Below the pieces are notes generated by a model that was given only the letters and a program-made list of their open reading frames with translations, did no database searches and was not told the origin of the DNA. The translations under genes were made by a program, and so were the position numbers. From Lutibacter profundi (GTDB lineage Bacteria; Bacteroidota; Bacteroidia; Flavobacteriales; Flavobacteriaceae), in the NCBI RefSeq assembly GCF_001543325.1, contig NZ_CP013355.1:2324001-2388000 (forward strand): a DNA stretch of 64,000 nucleotides, given 5' to 3'. Positions 1 through 8,767 of the stretch are shown here, piece by piece. The first letter of the stretch is position 1, and the number at the start of each line of letters is the position of its first letter.

Positions 1-1883
1 TCATTTTTTGGGTTAAACTGTAATCCCAAGCTTGCAGTTGTTAATTTGTATTCAGATAAATTTTTTGTAGCTGATATAAATTGATAATTAAATAGAGGTT
101 TATATTTGCCGGTGCTTAATTTTAATTTAGCTTCCAAATTAGGTTTTATATCATGTTTAAAATACGTATTAATTGTTTTATAGTTATAAAATTTACTGAC
201 ATTTAAATTTCGTGGATTTATAGGAGAAAACGATGTGTTTTCAGCTATAAAATCTAAAGATGCAGCTTCTTTTAAGTCATTTACATAACTTAATCCGAAC
301 CAAGAATTAGTATTTTTCTGAACCCTAAATGAGGCTCCTAAGCTATACTTAAAATCGGTGTCTTTTGTGCCATAAGCAGCATAGGATTCTATTTTAAATT
401 TAGAAGAAAAGTTAGTGTTAGTTTCACCTCCAAATCCAATTCGTAGCCCTTCATAATTATTTAAGTTAATAATTTTACCAAGATTTAAATTAATATATTT
501 TGTTGGGTAATACCCTTTTAAAATATTTCTGGCTAAATTTATTTTTTTTTCTACGCCTTCTTCTTCTGAAATGCTGTCAAGAAAAGTATATGTTCTTTTT
601 CCACGATTTGTAAGTGAGTCGGTTCTGTAAGTATTCCAAAAAACTGCTGTCTTTTTATTCGCATCGTCATTAAATTCTATAATTGTAGCAGTATTTTTTA
701 ATATTATAGGGGTATTTATTTCAATATTTGAATTAACAGATTTAGATATAAAATAAGTAACATCTTCAGGGTTGTTTTTATGGGTATTAGTTACAGAGTC
801 ATTTTTTTTACTCTCGCTAAATTTTACAGCACCTCCAAATAAAGAAATATTTTTATTATTATCACCCTTTTTTAATACAATATTCATGTTTTTAGGAAAC
901 CAAGTATTGTACTTTTTTATATATTTAAAATTTTGAATAGCCTTTACATTAACAATACTTTTTAACTCAACAATTGCTTTAGTTATAGCAAAATTTTGAG
1001 TATCTATATACAATACACCTTCTATTCCTAAAAATTCTTTCTTTTCTTTTGGTTTGAAGTAAATGAGAATTGAAGCTCTGTTTTGAGTTGTAACAGTATC
1101 TAATATTTTATAATTATACTGTTTTATGGCGTTATTAGCAATTGGATTTGTGTATTTTGTACCAGCAATTGTATAAAATTCATTGTAAAATGAAAAATCT
1201 TGAAAAGTAATTGCAAATAATTCATAGAGAGGTTGTTTTAACCCTGCCATTCTTGAAGCTAAAATAATTTCTTTTTTCTTTTTCCCTTTTTTAAATTTAA
1301 ATTCTGAAATTTTTTCTGAAATATAAATATGCTGCTTATTTATTTCTTTTTTAAATTTATAATTAGAAGAATCTAATTTTTTAAATGTTTTTTTCCCTTT
1401 TTTTAAAACAAATATAGAATCTATCTTGCCGTTAATTGAGTCAGGGTTTGCAGTAACTATTATTTTATTATAGGTAATAAACTTAAAAGAATTCAATGAT
1501 TTTTCAATATTATTTTTAGACTTATTTTTAATTGTATTTCTAATAATTTTTAAGGCCGGATTTTCTTTTGCTGTAATTAAAATTTCTTTTAAATTCTCAA
1601 CGGAAGGCTTTAATTTTATTTTTAAAAATTTATCATTAGTATTTATTGAAATAATTTTAGATTTATAACCAACATAGGAAATCCTAATTTGATTGAAATG
1701 TTTTTTTGTTTTTATATGAAATTTTCCATCAACATCAGTTAATGTTACATAATTTGTGTTTGTTGAAATTGAAGCAAAAGACAACGGTTGTTTTGTTCTG
1801 CTATCTACAACTAAACCCTGAATTTGATTTTGAGATATAGATAATAAAGGGACAAGTAGTAGTAAAAAGAATATTTTTCTCAT
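1..1883 (-). CDS. DUF5686 / carboxypeptidase-regulatory-like domain protein, partial (3' end outside window)
   Basis: The reading frame opens with ATG at 1883 (minus) and stays open to position 1, so about 627 codons are visible and the C-terminus is missing. The product begins MRKIFFLLLLVPLLSISQ, a signal peptide, followed by a CarboxypepD_reg-like beta domain at roughly residues 20-100 (QGLVVDSRTKQPLSFAS, then YVGYKSK). The remainder matches my recollection of the DUF5686 family: large outer-membrane-associated Bacteroidota proteins with a barrel-like C-terminus. Function is unknown. A -7 promoter element lies just upstream and the frr terminator lies immediately before it, so it is probably its own transcription unit. 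Confidence 0.8.
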   Translation of the reverse strand, partial: MRKIFFLLLLVPLLSISQNQIQGLVVDSRTKQPLSFASISTNTNYVTLTDVDGKFHIKTKKHFNQIRISYVGYKSKIISINTNDKFLKIKLKPSVENLKEILITAKENPALKIIRNTIKNKSKNNIEKSLNSFKFITYNKIIVTANPDSINGKIDSIFVLKKGKKTFKKLDSSNYKFKKEINKQHIYISEKISEFKFKKGKKKKEIILASRMAGLKQPLYELFAITFQDFSFYNEFYTIAGTKYTNPIANNAIKQYNYKILDTVTTQNRASILIYFKPKEKKEFLGIEGVLYIDTQNFAITKAIVELKSIVNVKAIQNFKYIKKYNTWFPKNMNIVLKKGDNNKNISLFGGAVKFSESKKNDSVTNTHKNNPEDVTYFISKSVNSNIEINTPIILKNTATIIEFNDDANKKTAVFWNTYRTDSLTNRGKRTYTFLDSISEEEGVEKKINLARNILKGYYPTKYINLNLGKIINLNNYEGLRIGFGGETNTNFSSKFKIESYAAYGTKDTDFKYSLGASFRVQKNTNSWFGLSYVNDLKEAASLDFIAENTSFSPINPRNLNVSKFYNYKTINTYFKHDIKPNLEAKLKLSTGKYKPLFNYQFISATKNLSEYKLTTASLGLQFNPKN

Positions 1884-1908
1884 TTAATTATTCTACGTTT
1901 AGCACAAA

Positions 1909-1916
1909 CAAATATA
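1909..1916 (-). promoter_or_regulatory. -7 promoter element for the DUF5686 gene
   Basis: On the minus strand the sequence reads TATATTTG, an exact match to the Bacteroidota TAnnTTTG box, about 25 nt upstream of the ATG at 1883. No good TTG is present at the usual -33 distance. Confidence 0.5.
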
Positions 1917-1923
1917 GGATATT

Positions 1924-1950
1924 AAAAAAGCACCTAGAGAAGTGCTTTTT
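1924..1950 (-). terminator. Rho-independent terminator of pyrH-frr
   Basis: A 9-bp stem, AAAAAGCAC (1942-1950 read on minus) with GTGCTTTTT (1925-1933), has an 8-nt loop and runs into a T tract on the minus strand directly downstream of frr. Confidence 0.85.
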
Positions 1951-1979
1951 ATTTTTTAGATAAGTTTAACTTTTAAAAC

Positions 1980-2534
1980 TTAAACTTTCATAATTTCTTG
2001 ATCCTTTATTTTATACAGTTCATCAACTTTAGCAATAAACATATCAGTTAATTTCTGAATATCAATTTCAGCATTTGCTTTCATATCTTCAGATGCATCA
2101 TCTTTCTTAATTTCGTGCATGGCATCTTTACGATCGTTTCTAATACTTACTTTTGCTATTTCAGCTTCTGCTTTAGCTTGTTTAGAAAGTTCTTTACGCC
2201 TTTCTTCAGTTAAAACAGGAACGTTAATGATAACTATTTCACCATTATTCATAGGGTTAAAACCTAAGTTTGCCACCATAATAGCTTTTTCAATTTCATG
2301 AAGCATCTGTTTTTCCCAAGGTTGTACAGTAATGGTATGTGCATCCATAGTACTAACATTGGCAACTTGTGTAAGAGGTGTTTGAGAGCCATAATAATCT
2401 ACTGTAACACTTCCAAGCATGGAAGGACTAGCTTTACCAGCTCTAATATTTCTAAATTCTTTTTCTAAGTGTGTGATAGCATTTTGCATTAATTCTTTAG
2501 TGCTATCAATAATAAATTTTAATTCTTCATTCAT
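1980..2534 (-). CDS. frr: Ribosome recycling factor
   Basis: The 184-residue protein has full family length. It splits post-termination ribosomes together with EF-G. The N-terminus carries the typical helix with FRNIRAGKASPSML (about residues 27-40). The C-terminal half has the conserved EERRKELSKQAK helix and the KKDDASED segment. It follows pyrH with a 24-bp gap and ends in a clear terminator, giving the conserved pyrH-frr operon. The cytoplasmic assignment is secure. Confidence 0.98.
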   Translation of the reverse strand: MNEELKFIIDSTKELMQNAITHLEKEFRNIRAGKASPSMLGSVTVDYYGSQTPLTQVANVSTMDAHTITVQPWEKQMLHEIEKAIMVANLGFNPMNNGEIVIINVPVLTEERRKELSKQAKAEAEIAKVSIRNDRKDAMHEIKKDDASEDMKANAEIDIQKLTDMFIAKVDELYKIKDQEIMKV

Positions 2535-2558
2535 AATAGAACAATTTAAATTATAGAG

Positions 2559-3266
2559 TTATTTATCAACTTTTGTTCCAATTTTTTCTCCTGAAACTAA
2601 TTTTTCTAAATTTCCTTTGGTATTCATATCAAAAACAACAATAGGTAAATCATTTTCCTGACTCAAAGTAAAAGCTGTCATATCCATTACTTTTAAGCCT
2701 TTACTCATTACATCTTTATAGGTAATAGATTCAAATTTAATGGCGTCTTTAAATTTTTCTGGATCTGAGGTGTAAATACCATCAACACGAGTCCCTTTTA
2801 AAATAGCATTTGCATTAATTTCAATAGCTCTTAAAACTGCGGCCGTATCAGTGGTGAAATATGGATTACCTGTACCTCCTCCAAAAATTACAACTCTCCC
2901 TTTTTCTAAGTGGCGAACAGCCCTTCTTTTAATAAAAGGTTCTGCAACTTGTTCCATTTTTATAGCAGTTAATAATCGAGTTTTAATTCCTGTATCCTCT
3001 AAAGCACTTTGTAGTGCCAAGCCATTTATAATTGTGGCAAGCATTCCCATGTAATCTGCTTGAACTCTATCAATACCATTGCTTGCACCTGCTACGCCTC
3101 TAAAAATATTTCCACCACCTATAACTATGGCAACTTCAACACCTTTATCAACAATTTTTTTTATTTCTTTAGCATATTCAGCTAATCTTGCAGGATCAAT
3201 ACCATACTGGCGATCTCCCATAAGAGCTTCACCACTTAATTTTAAAAGAATTCTTTTATAAGTCAT
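2559..3266 (-). CDS. pyrH: UMP kinase
   Basis: The 235-residue protein belongs to the amino-acid-kinase fold UMP kinases, which phosphorylate UMP to UDP in pyrimidine nucleotide synthesis. Visible signatures are the N-terminal [11 protein letters not shown] loop, IGGGNIFRG near residue 50, [14 protein letters not shown] near residues 130-143 and TSDPEKF near residue 167. Length and order match bacterial PyrH, which is hexameric and allosterically regulated by GTP/UTP. It is the first gene of the pyrH-frr pair. Confidence 0.98.
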   Translation of the reverse strand: MTYKRILLKLSGEALMGDRQYGIDPARLAEYAKEIKKIVDKGVEVAIVIGGGNIFRGVAGASNGIDRVQADYMGMLATIINGLALQSALEDTGIKTRLLTAIKMEQVAEPFIKRRAVRHLEKGRVVIFGGGTGNPYFTTDTAAVLRAIEINANAILKGTRVDGIYTSDPEKFKDAIKFESITYKDVMSKGLKVMDMTAFTLSQENDLPIVVFDMNTKGNLEKLVSGEKIGTKVDK

Positions 3267-3285
3267 AATATCTTTGAAAGTTATG

Positions 3286-3293
3286 CAAATATA
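3286..3293 (-). promoter_or_regulatory. -7 promoter element of pyrH-frr
   Basis: The minus strand reads TATATTTG, an exact TAnnTTTG match 20 nt before the pyrH ATG. No convincing -33 TTG is seen. Confidence 0.5.
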
Positions 3294-3345
3294 AGAAATT
3301 GTTTAGAAGTATAAATGGATTGTTTTTGTTGAATTTGTGGATTAA

Positions 3346-6300
3346 TTAATTCAATTTTAGAATTTGAAGTTTATTGTTCTTATTTAAAATAATAAGGTGT
3401 TGTTTGTGGTTAATTATAATTTTTTTAACAACTTTTGCTTCGTTATTGTTATAGAAACTTAAATTTTCACTAAAATTAAAATTTCCATTTTTATCCCCAA
3501 ATAGTAAATATCCTTTTGACGCATCATACCTAATAGTTTCAACTTCAGTATCATAAATATTTCCTAAGCCAAAAATATCTTCATAACCATCATTATTTAT
3601 ATCAAGTGTTTCAATACTTAATGTTGGACTAAATTGTGCTTGAATTGGTAATTCTTGAATTGTAAAATTTCCGTTTTTTGTATTTTTTAAAATGAATGAT
3701 TTTAAATTATTAACTTTAAAATGGAATGCTTTTTTTAAAGCATCTTCTCCATAAATACCAGGTAAAGTTAATGATGCAAATTCTTTAAAAGTGGTTATTT
3801 TTTTATTTAAAACAGGAACTTGTTGTGACGAACATTCTTTTCCTCTTACAGGCAATAATTTACCTGTTTTAGATACTTTACTTAAAACAACATCAAAAGT
3901 TGAATTTGCATCTAAATAATCGGCATATATATGTAGTGGTTTTTCAATAGTTGGATGAAACTTATTATTTGTTCCCCAATTTCCAATTATGTAATCTTTA
4001 AATCCGTCTTTATTTATATCTGTTTCAGCAATACTTTGATACCATCCATTTGAATTTTTAAGTATATCTAGTTTTTTTCTAATGAATTTTTTATTCACAT
4101 TTTCAAATAATACAATAGGCATCCATTCTCCAACAATAAACAAATCAGCATCTCCATCATTGTCAAAATCTGAAAAAATAGCATCGTTTACTAGCTGTAT
4201 GTCAGATAAGTTGGGGAGTTTTTCTAAAGAGATATTTTTAAAAATCCCATTTTTATTTTCAAGTAAATAGGGCTTATTGGCTAACGGATATTTTCCGTGA
4301 ATCGCTCCATTTCCTATAAACAAATCTAGATCACCATCTTTGTCATAATCTGCTACTGCAATAGCTTTTGTATTTGAAAGCATTTTTGGAAGGTTATTCA
4401 ATTTTTTAAAGCTGCCTTTCCCATTATTAATGTACAACCTATCTTGTAATAACGGGCTGTTTTCTTCAAGTTCGTAGCCTCCAGAAGCAACATATAAATC
4501 TAAGTCACCATCAGAATCTATATCTAAAAACGCGGCATTAGTATCTTCATAAACTTTGTCTTTTTCAAATAATTGTTCGTTCGAATTTAAAAATGTTCCA
4601 TTGCTATTTTGAATAAATAATGCAGCTTTTTCTCCCAAAGCATTTCCAACAAAAAAATCATCCAGTCCATCACCATTAACGTCAGCAATGGTTAACGGGG
4701 ATCCTTTTTCTGATTGTTTTTGAGGAAGTAATAATTGTAAGTCAAAATCATTAAAAATATTTTCTTTTTGTAGAAAATTAATACAAAGTTCTTCAGGATT
4801 AATGACTTCAAATAATGAAGTTTTTTTAGAAGAATTTTGTACTGTTTTTTTTGCCTCTTTATAGCTTAGAATATGAGTAATATTTATTTTACAATTGGTT
4901 ATTAGTTGATTAGACCCATCAGACCAAGTAATTTTAACACTATCAATTTTTGTGCAGTTTCCTAACCCGAAATGCAATTTATGGGTTACGGAAGATTGGT
5001 AACCTCTACTTACATAAAGTTCTTTACCTTGTTGTAAGCTATCTGTATACACATAAACGATACTTCCAATACCATTTTTATTTTTTTCTGAACCAATTAA
5101 AGAAAAAGAAACAAAATTATTAGTCGCATTATTTTTATAAATAGAAGCTTCATCGGCTTGATTATTTACAACAATATCTAAATCGCCATCATTATCTAAA
5201 TCAGCATAAATTGCACCGTTTGAATTTACTTTTACATCCAAACCCCATTTTTTAGTTGTGTTTGTAAAAGTTAAGTTTTTATTGTTTCTAAAAATATAGT
5301 TACTTAATTTATTGGAAGGCATCATATTTATAGCTTCCTCTAAAGAAACTTTTTTTCGGTTTTTAATATTCTTTCTCATTTGATTTCTAAAATCCTGATT
5401 GGAAAGATCATTTTTAATACCATTAGTTACAAATAAATCGTTAAATCCATCATTGTCAAAATCAGCAATTAATGGAGCCCAACTCCAATCGGTTTTAGCA
5501 ATTCCTGCTAATTGACCAATTTCACTAAAACTGCCATCGTTATTATTGAGTTGTAACATATTTGACATGTATTGATGGTGATAACCAGCATTTACTAATT
5601 GTTCAAAATTTTCAGTACTCATAGATGCCATATTTTCTTTCCCTCTAATATGGTCTTCAGCCATCATATCCAAAACCACTAAATCTGGTTTTAAATCGTT
5701 ATTTATATCAGCATAATCAGAGCCCATACTATTATAAGAAATATGTTTAAAACGAGTTAAAATTTCATCTTTAAATGTGCCATTTCCTTGATTTATATAT
5801 AAAAAATCAGGTTCTAAAAAATCATTTGCAACATAAATATCGGGTAAATTATCATTGTTGAAGTCACCTATAGATGCACTTAATCCCCAGGCTTTATTGG
5901 TTATACCGGCTTCAGTAGTAACATTTGTAAAATGCATGTTATCATTTCTAAATAACTGATCTGAATTATAAGGTTCTTTATTCTGTTGAATTATAGGATT
6001 AATAGTTGTGTTATTTTGAAAATCTTGACGATGATTTACTAAATACAAATCCAGATCATTGTCCTTATCAAAATCAAAGAAATAAGCCTGTGTAGAAAAT
6101 CCAAAATGATCAATACCATAGGAAGCAGCACTTTCTTTAAAGGTGTTGTTTTTTTGGTTGATAAATAATTTGTTTTTTCGTAATTCATGACTTTCTAAAG
6201 AACCTGATTTACAAACATAAATATCTAACCATCCATCATTATTTATGTCAATCATTGTTACGCCTGTAGACCAACCTTGTTTATCCACCACATTGGCTTT

Positions 6301-6636
6301 ATTTGTAATATCTTCAAATTTAAAATTTCCTTTGTTTAAGTATAATTTATTTGAACCTTGGTTTGCGGTAAAATATAAATCTGGCAATCCGTCATTATTT
6401 ATATCTCCAACAGCAACACCTGCACCATTATAGATATAGGAGTAATTTAAAAAATTAAAATGGAGACTTTCAGTTACTTTATTGGCAAATTGAATGTTCG
6501 TTTGGTTATTATCTAGTAAAGTAAAAAGTGAGGTTACTTCATCTCTATGAAGTTTTTTTTCATATTGAGTACATGCATTTAATAAACCAATTAATAAAAG
6601 TAAATTTAGAATGCTATTTTTTGAAAATATTTTCAT
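3346..6636 (-). CDS. CRTAC1-type FG-GAP/VCBS repeat lipoprotein with ASPIC/UnbV domain
   Basis: The 1096-residue product starts with a lipoprotein signal whose lipobox ends at Cys22 (GLLNAC). Two blocks of calcium-binding FG-GAP/VCBS repeats follow, with many D-x-(D/N)-x-D-G loops such as DINNDGLPDLYF and DFDNDGDADLFI. Between the blocks lies an ASPIC/UnbV-like region (GYQSSVTHKLHFGLG, then VKITWSDGS). Such proteins are usually surface-exposed beta-propellers, and in Bacteroidota they often sit beside SusCD loci. Here it is the last gene of the amino-sugar arm, 73 bp after the GH20 gene. A role in binding polymer or protein at the cell surface is inference; no catalytic motif is recognised. 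Confidence 0.85.
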   Translation of the reverse strand: MKIFSKNSILNLLLLIGLLNACTQYEKKLHRDEVTSLFTLLDNNQTNIQFANKVTESLHFNFLNYSYIYNGAGVAVGDINNDGLPDLYFTANQGSNKLYLNKGNFKFEDITNKANVVDKQGWSTGVTMIDINNDGWLDIYVCKSGSLESHELRKNKLFINQKNNTFKESAASYGIDHFGFSTQAYFFDFDKDNDLDLYLVNHRQDFQNNTTINPIIQQNKEPYNSDQLFRNDNMHFTNVTTEAGITNKAWGLSASIGDFNNDNLPDIYVANDFLEPDFLYINQGNGTFKDEILTRFKHISYNSMGSDYADINNDLKPDLVVLDMMAEDHIRGKENMASMSTENFEQLVNAGYHHQYMSNMLQLNNNDGSFSEIGQLAGIAKTDWSWAPLIADFDNDGFNDLFVTNGIKNDLSNQDFRNQMRKNIKNRKKVSLEEAINMMPSNKLSNYIFRNNKNLTFTNTTKKWGLDVKVNSNGAIYADLDNDGDLDIVVNNQADEASIYKNNATNNFVSFSLIGSEKNKNGIGSIVYVYTDSLQQGKELYVSRGYQSSVTHKLHFGLGNCTKIDSVKITWSDGSNQLITNCKINITHILSYKEAKKTVQNSSKKTSLFEVINPEELCINFLQKENIFNDFDLQLLLPQKQSEKGSPLTIADVNGDGLDDFFVGNALGEKAALFIQNSNGTFLNSNEQLFEKDKVYEDTNAAFLDIDSDGDLDLYVASGGYELEENSPLLQDRLYINNGKGSFKKLNNLPKMLSNTKAIAVADYDKDGDLDLFIGNGAIHGKYPLANKPYLLENKNGIFKNISLEKLPNLSDIQLVNDAIFSDFDNDGDADLFIVGEWMPIVLFENVNKKFIRKKLDILKNSNGWYQSIAETDINKDGFKDYIIGNWGTNNKFHPTIEKPLHIYADYLDANSTFDVVLSKVSKTGKLLPVRGKECSSQQVPVLNKKITTFKEFASLTLPGIYGEDALKKAFHFKVNNLKSFILKNTKNGNFTIQELPIQAQFSPTLSIETLDINNDGYEDIFGLGNIYDTEVETIRYDASKGYLLFGDKNGNFNFSENLSFYNNNEAKVVKKIIINHKQHLIILNKNNKLQILKLN

Positions 6637-6709
6637 AAATATATAAGGTATTATGCTTACTAGGTACGTGTTTTATTACTATAAAAGAAGCTTTCAGTAG
6701 TTTTTTTCA

Positions 6710-8764
6710 CTAATTTATATGGACTTTTTTGTTACTCCATAAATAAGAAAGTTTTTTTAAGGAGTTATAAATTACTAGTTCTACATCTGCAACGGGTTTT
6801 TTAATTTCTATAAGCAGTTTGGTGCAATTTTCAATATCTGATTTTTTTTTATTTTTTGATTCCAAAATTGAAATTAAACTTTTTGAAATAGCACTTAAAT
6901 TTTTTGATAAAGGCGCTATAGTTTTAAGAATTGGGCTACTTTTTTGGATTTGTAAAAATAACGTATAATTTGCAGCCCAATCTTTTAACATAATCAAAAT
7001 TTCTTTTTTAGATGCAGTTTTTTTTGTGGTAAGATATTCGTTTACTAGATTGTTAAAAACAATAGCATCAGAGGCATCAGCAGTACAAGCATCAGCAAAT
7101 AATGTAAATGGAGAATACGATTTATATTCAACGCCTCCTTTATTTCGGGTATATATTTTTAAAGGTTCATAAACTTTAGTTAGTTTTATTAAGGCTTCAA
7201 TGTTTTGATTATTGGTAATATTTCTTAAAATTACATCTCTATTTCTTATATGTGTAATACCTAACTCTTCTAATCTAAAACTTACATGCTCTAAGCGTTT
7301 GTACATGTTAGAAACGTCATTAATTTCTTCTGAAGACCAAAGACGTTCTGCAATAGCGGCTGTTCTTGGCCACAACCTTGAATCTATTGTTAATGGTGTA
7401 ACCAATTCACTCCACATGGTAGCTTCACCACCTAAAATACGTGCCTTTTCTATCTCAGTTAATGTATTGTTTTTTGGAAGCGGATTTACAACATAGTGTG
7501 CACTTGCTGGCTGTAATAAATCTATGTAATAACCATTTGAAAGTACTGTTTTATAACCTTTTTTAGCTGCGTTTATTAAGGATTGACCAGCAGGGACTCC
7601 TTCATTTACACCTTTCCAAGAATGAATTAATGCTGAGGTTGGTATTTTTTCGGTCATTATTTCTTCCCAACCCATAATGGACTTTCCAGATTTAGCCAAA
7701 ATTCTTTCTAATCTAATATTGAAATATGTTTGTAAGTCGTGATTAGTTTCTAAGTTATGACTTTTTTTAAATTTCTGAATGTTTTCATTTTCATTCCAAT
7801 GTTTACCTTCATTCTCATCACCACCAATATGAATGTATTTATCAGGGAACAAATTTGCTATCTCGCCAAATAAACCTCCTAATATTTCATACGTTTTTTC
7901 ATTTGTAGGGTCTAATGTTGGATGAAATATTCCTGAAAACCGTTCAATATTATAAATAGTATCTTTACTTCCAATTTCTGGATATGCTGTTAAAATAGCT
8001 GTTGCATGGCCAGGAACATCAACTTCTGGAACAATTCTTATTCCTCTGTTGGATGCATATTCTACAACTTCTTTAATTTGACTTTGGGTGTAATACAATC
8101 CATCTGAGCCTAATTCATGTAATTTGGGATAACTTTTTGATTCAATTCTAAACCCTTGATCATCTGTAAGGTGCCAGTGAAAAACATTTAGTTTAACAGC
8201 AGCCATTGCATCTAAGTTTCGTTTTAATACATCAACTGGTTGAAAATGGCGAGCAACATCAATCATAAGACCTCGCCAAGTAAATCTGGGCTTATCATTA
8301 ATAGTAACTTTAGGGAAATAGTAATTATCATGGGAAATCGTCATCAATTGTAAAAGGGTTTCCAAAGCATGGATAACTCCTAAATCTGTATTTGCATGGA
8401 TATAAATTTTAGTGTCTGAAACTTTTAATTCATAAGATTCATCCTCATAAATTTCTAATTTTCCAATTCTATTAAATGTAATAGCCAATGAAGGGTTTTT
8501 AATTTTTGAAGAATTAAAAGCAAAACCATTCTCCATAAAAATACCAGTTCTTCCACTTAATCTTTGTAAAAATTTAGTAGTTGCAACCTTAACTCTTTTA
8601 GAAGAAATCTCAGTAACTGAAATTGTGAAATTAGAATTAATAATGAAGTATCCATTTCTAATATTAACTTCTCTAGGCCAGGGTATTAAGTTTAAATCTT
8701 CAGTTTGACTTATGCAATAAATTGAATGTAAACTTATAAATAAAAAGAGAATATTTTTTATCAT
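6710..8764 (-). CDS. Beta-N-acetylhexosaminidase, GH20
   Basis: The 684-residue protein should release terminal GlcNAc (or GalNAc) from chitin oligomers or glycans by substrate-assisted catalysis. It has a signal peptide (about residues 1-20), a GH20b-like N-terminal domain (about 25-155) and the catalytic barrel from about 160. The barrel motifs are WRGLMIDVARHF (163-174), FHWHLTDDQGFR (195-206), PEVDVPGH (247-253) and HIGGDENEG with the catalytic Asp316-Glu317 pair. A C-terminal helical extension of about 170 residues follows. It starts 3 bp after the NagB-fusion gene, so the two are translated from one mRNA. A periplasmic or outer-membrane location is likely. Confidence 0.95.
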   Translation of the reverse strand: MIKNILFLFISLHSIYCISQTEDLNLIPWPREVNIRNGYFIINSNFTISVTEISSKRVKVATTKFLQRLSGRTGIFMENGFAFNSSKIKNPSLAITFNRIGKLEIYEDESYELKVSDTKIYIHANTDLGVIHALETLLQLMTISHDNYYFPKVTINDKPRFTWRGLMIDVARHFQPVDVLKRNLDAMAAVKLNVFHWHLTDDQGFRIESKSYPKLHELGSDGLYYTQSQIKEVVEYASNRGIRIVPEVDVPGHATAILTAYPEIGSKDTIYNIERFSGIFHPTLDPTNEKTYEILGGLFGEIANLFPDKYIHIGGDENEGKHWNENENIQKFKKSHNLETNHDLQTYFNIRLERILAKSGKSIMGWEEIMTEKIPTSALIHSWKGVNEGVPAGQSLINAAKKGYKTVLSNGYYIDLLQPASAHYVVNPLPKNNTLTEIEKARILGGEATMWSELVTPLTIDSRLWPRTAAIAERLWSSEEINDVSNMYKRLEHVSFRLEELGITHIRNRDVILRNITNNQNIEALIKLTKVYEPLKIYTRNKGGVEYKSYSPFTLFADACTADASDAIVFNNLVNEYLTTKKTASKKEILIMLKDWAANYTLFLQIQKSSPILKTIAPLSKNLSAISKSLISILESKNKKKSDIENCTKLLIEIKKPVADVELVIYNSLKKLSYLWSNKKVHIN

Positions 8765-8767
8765 TAT

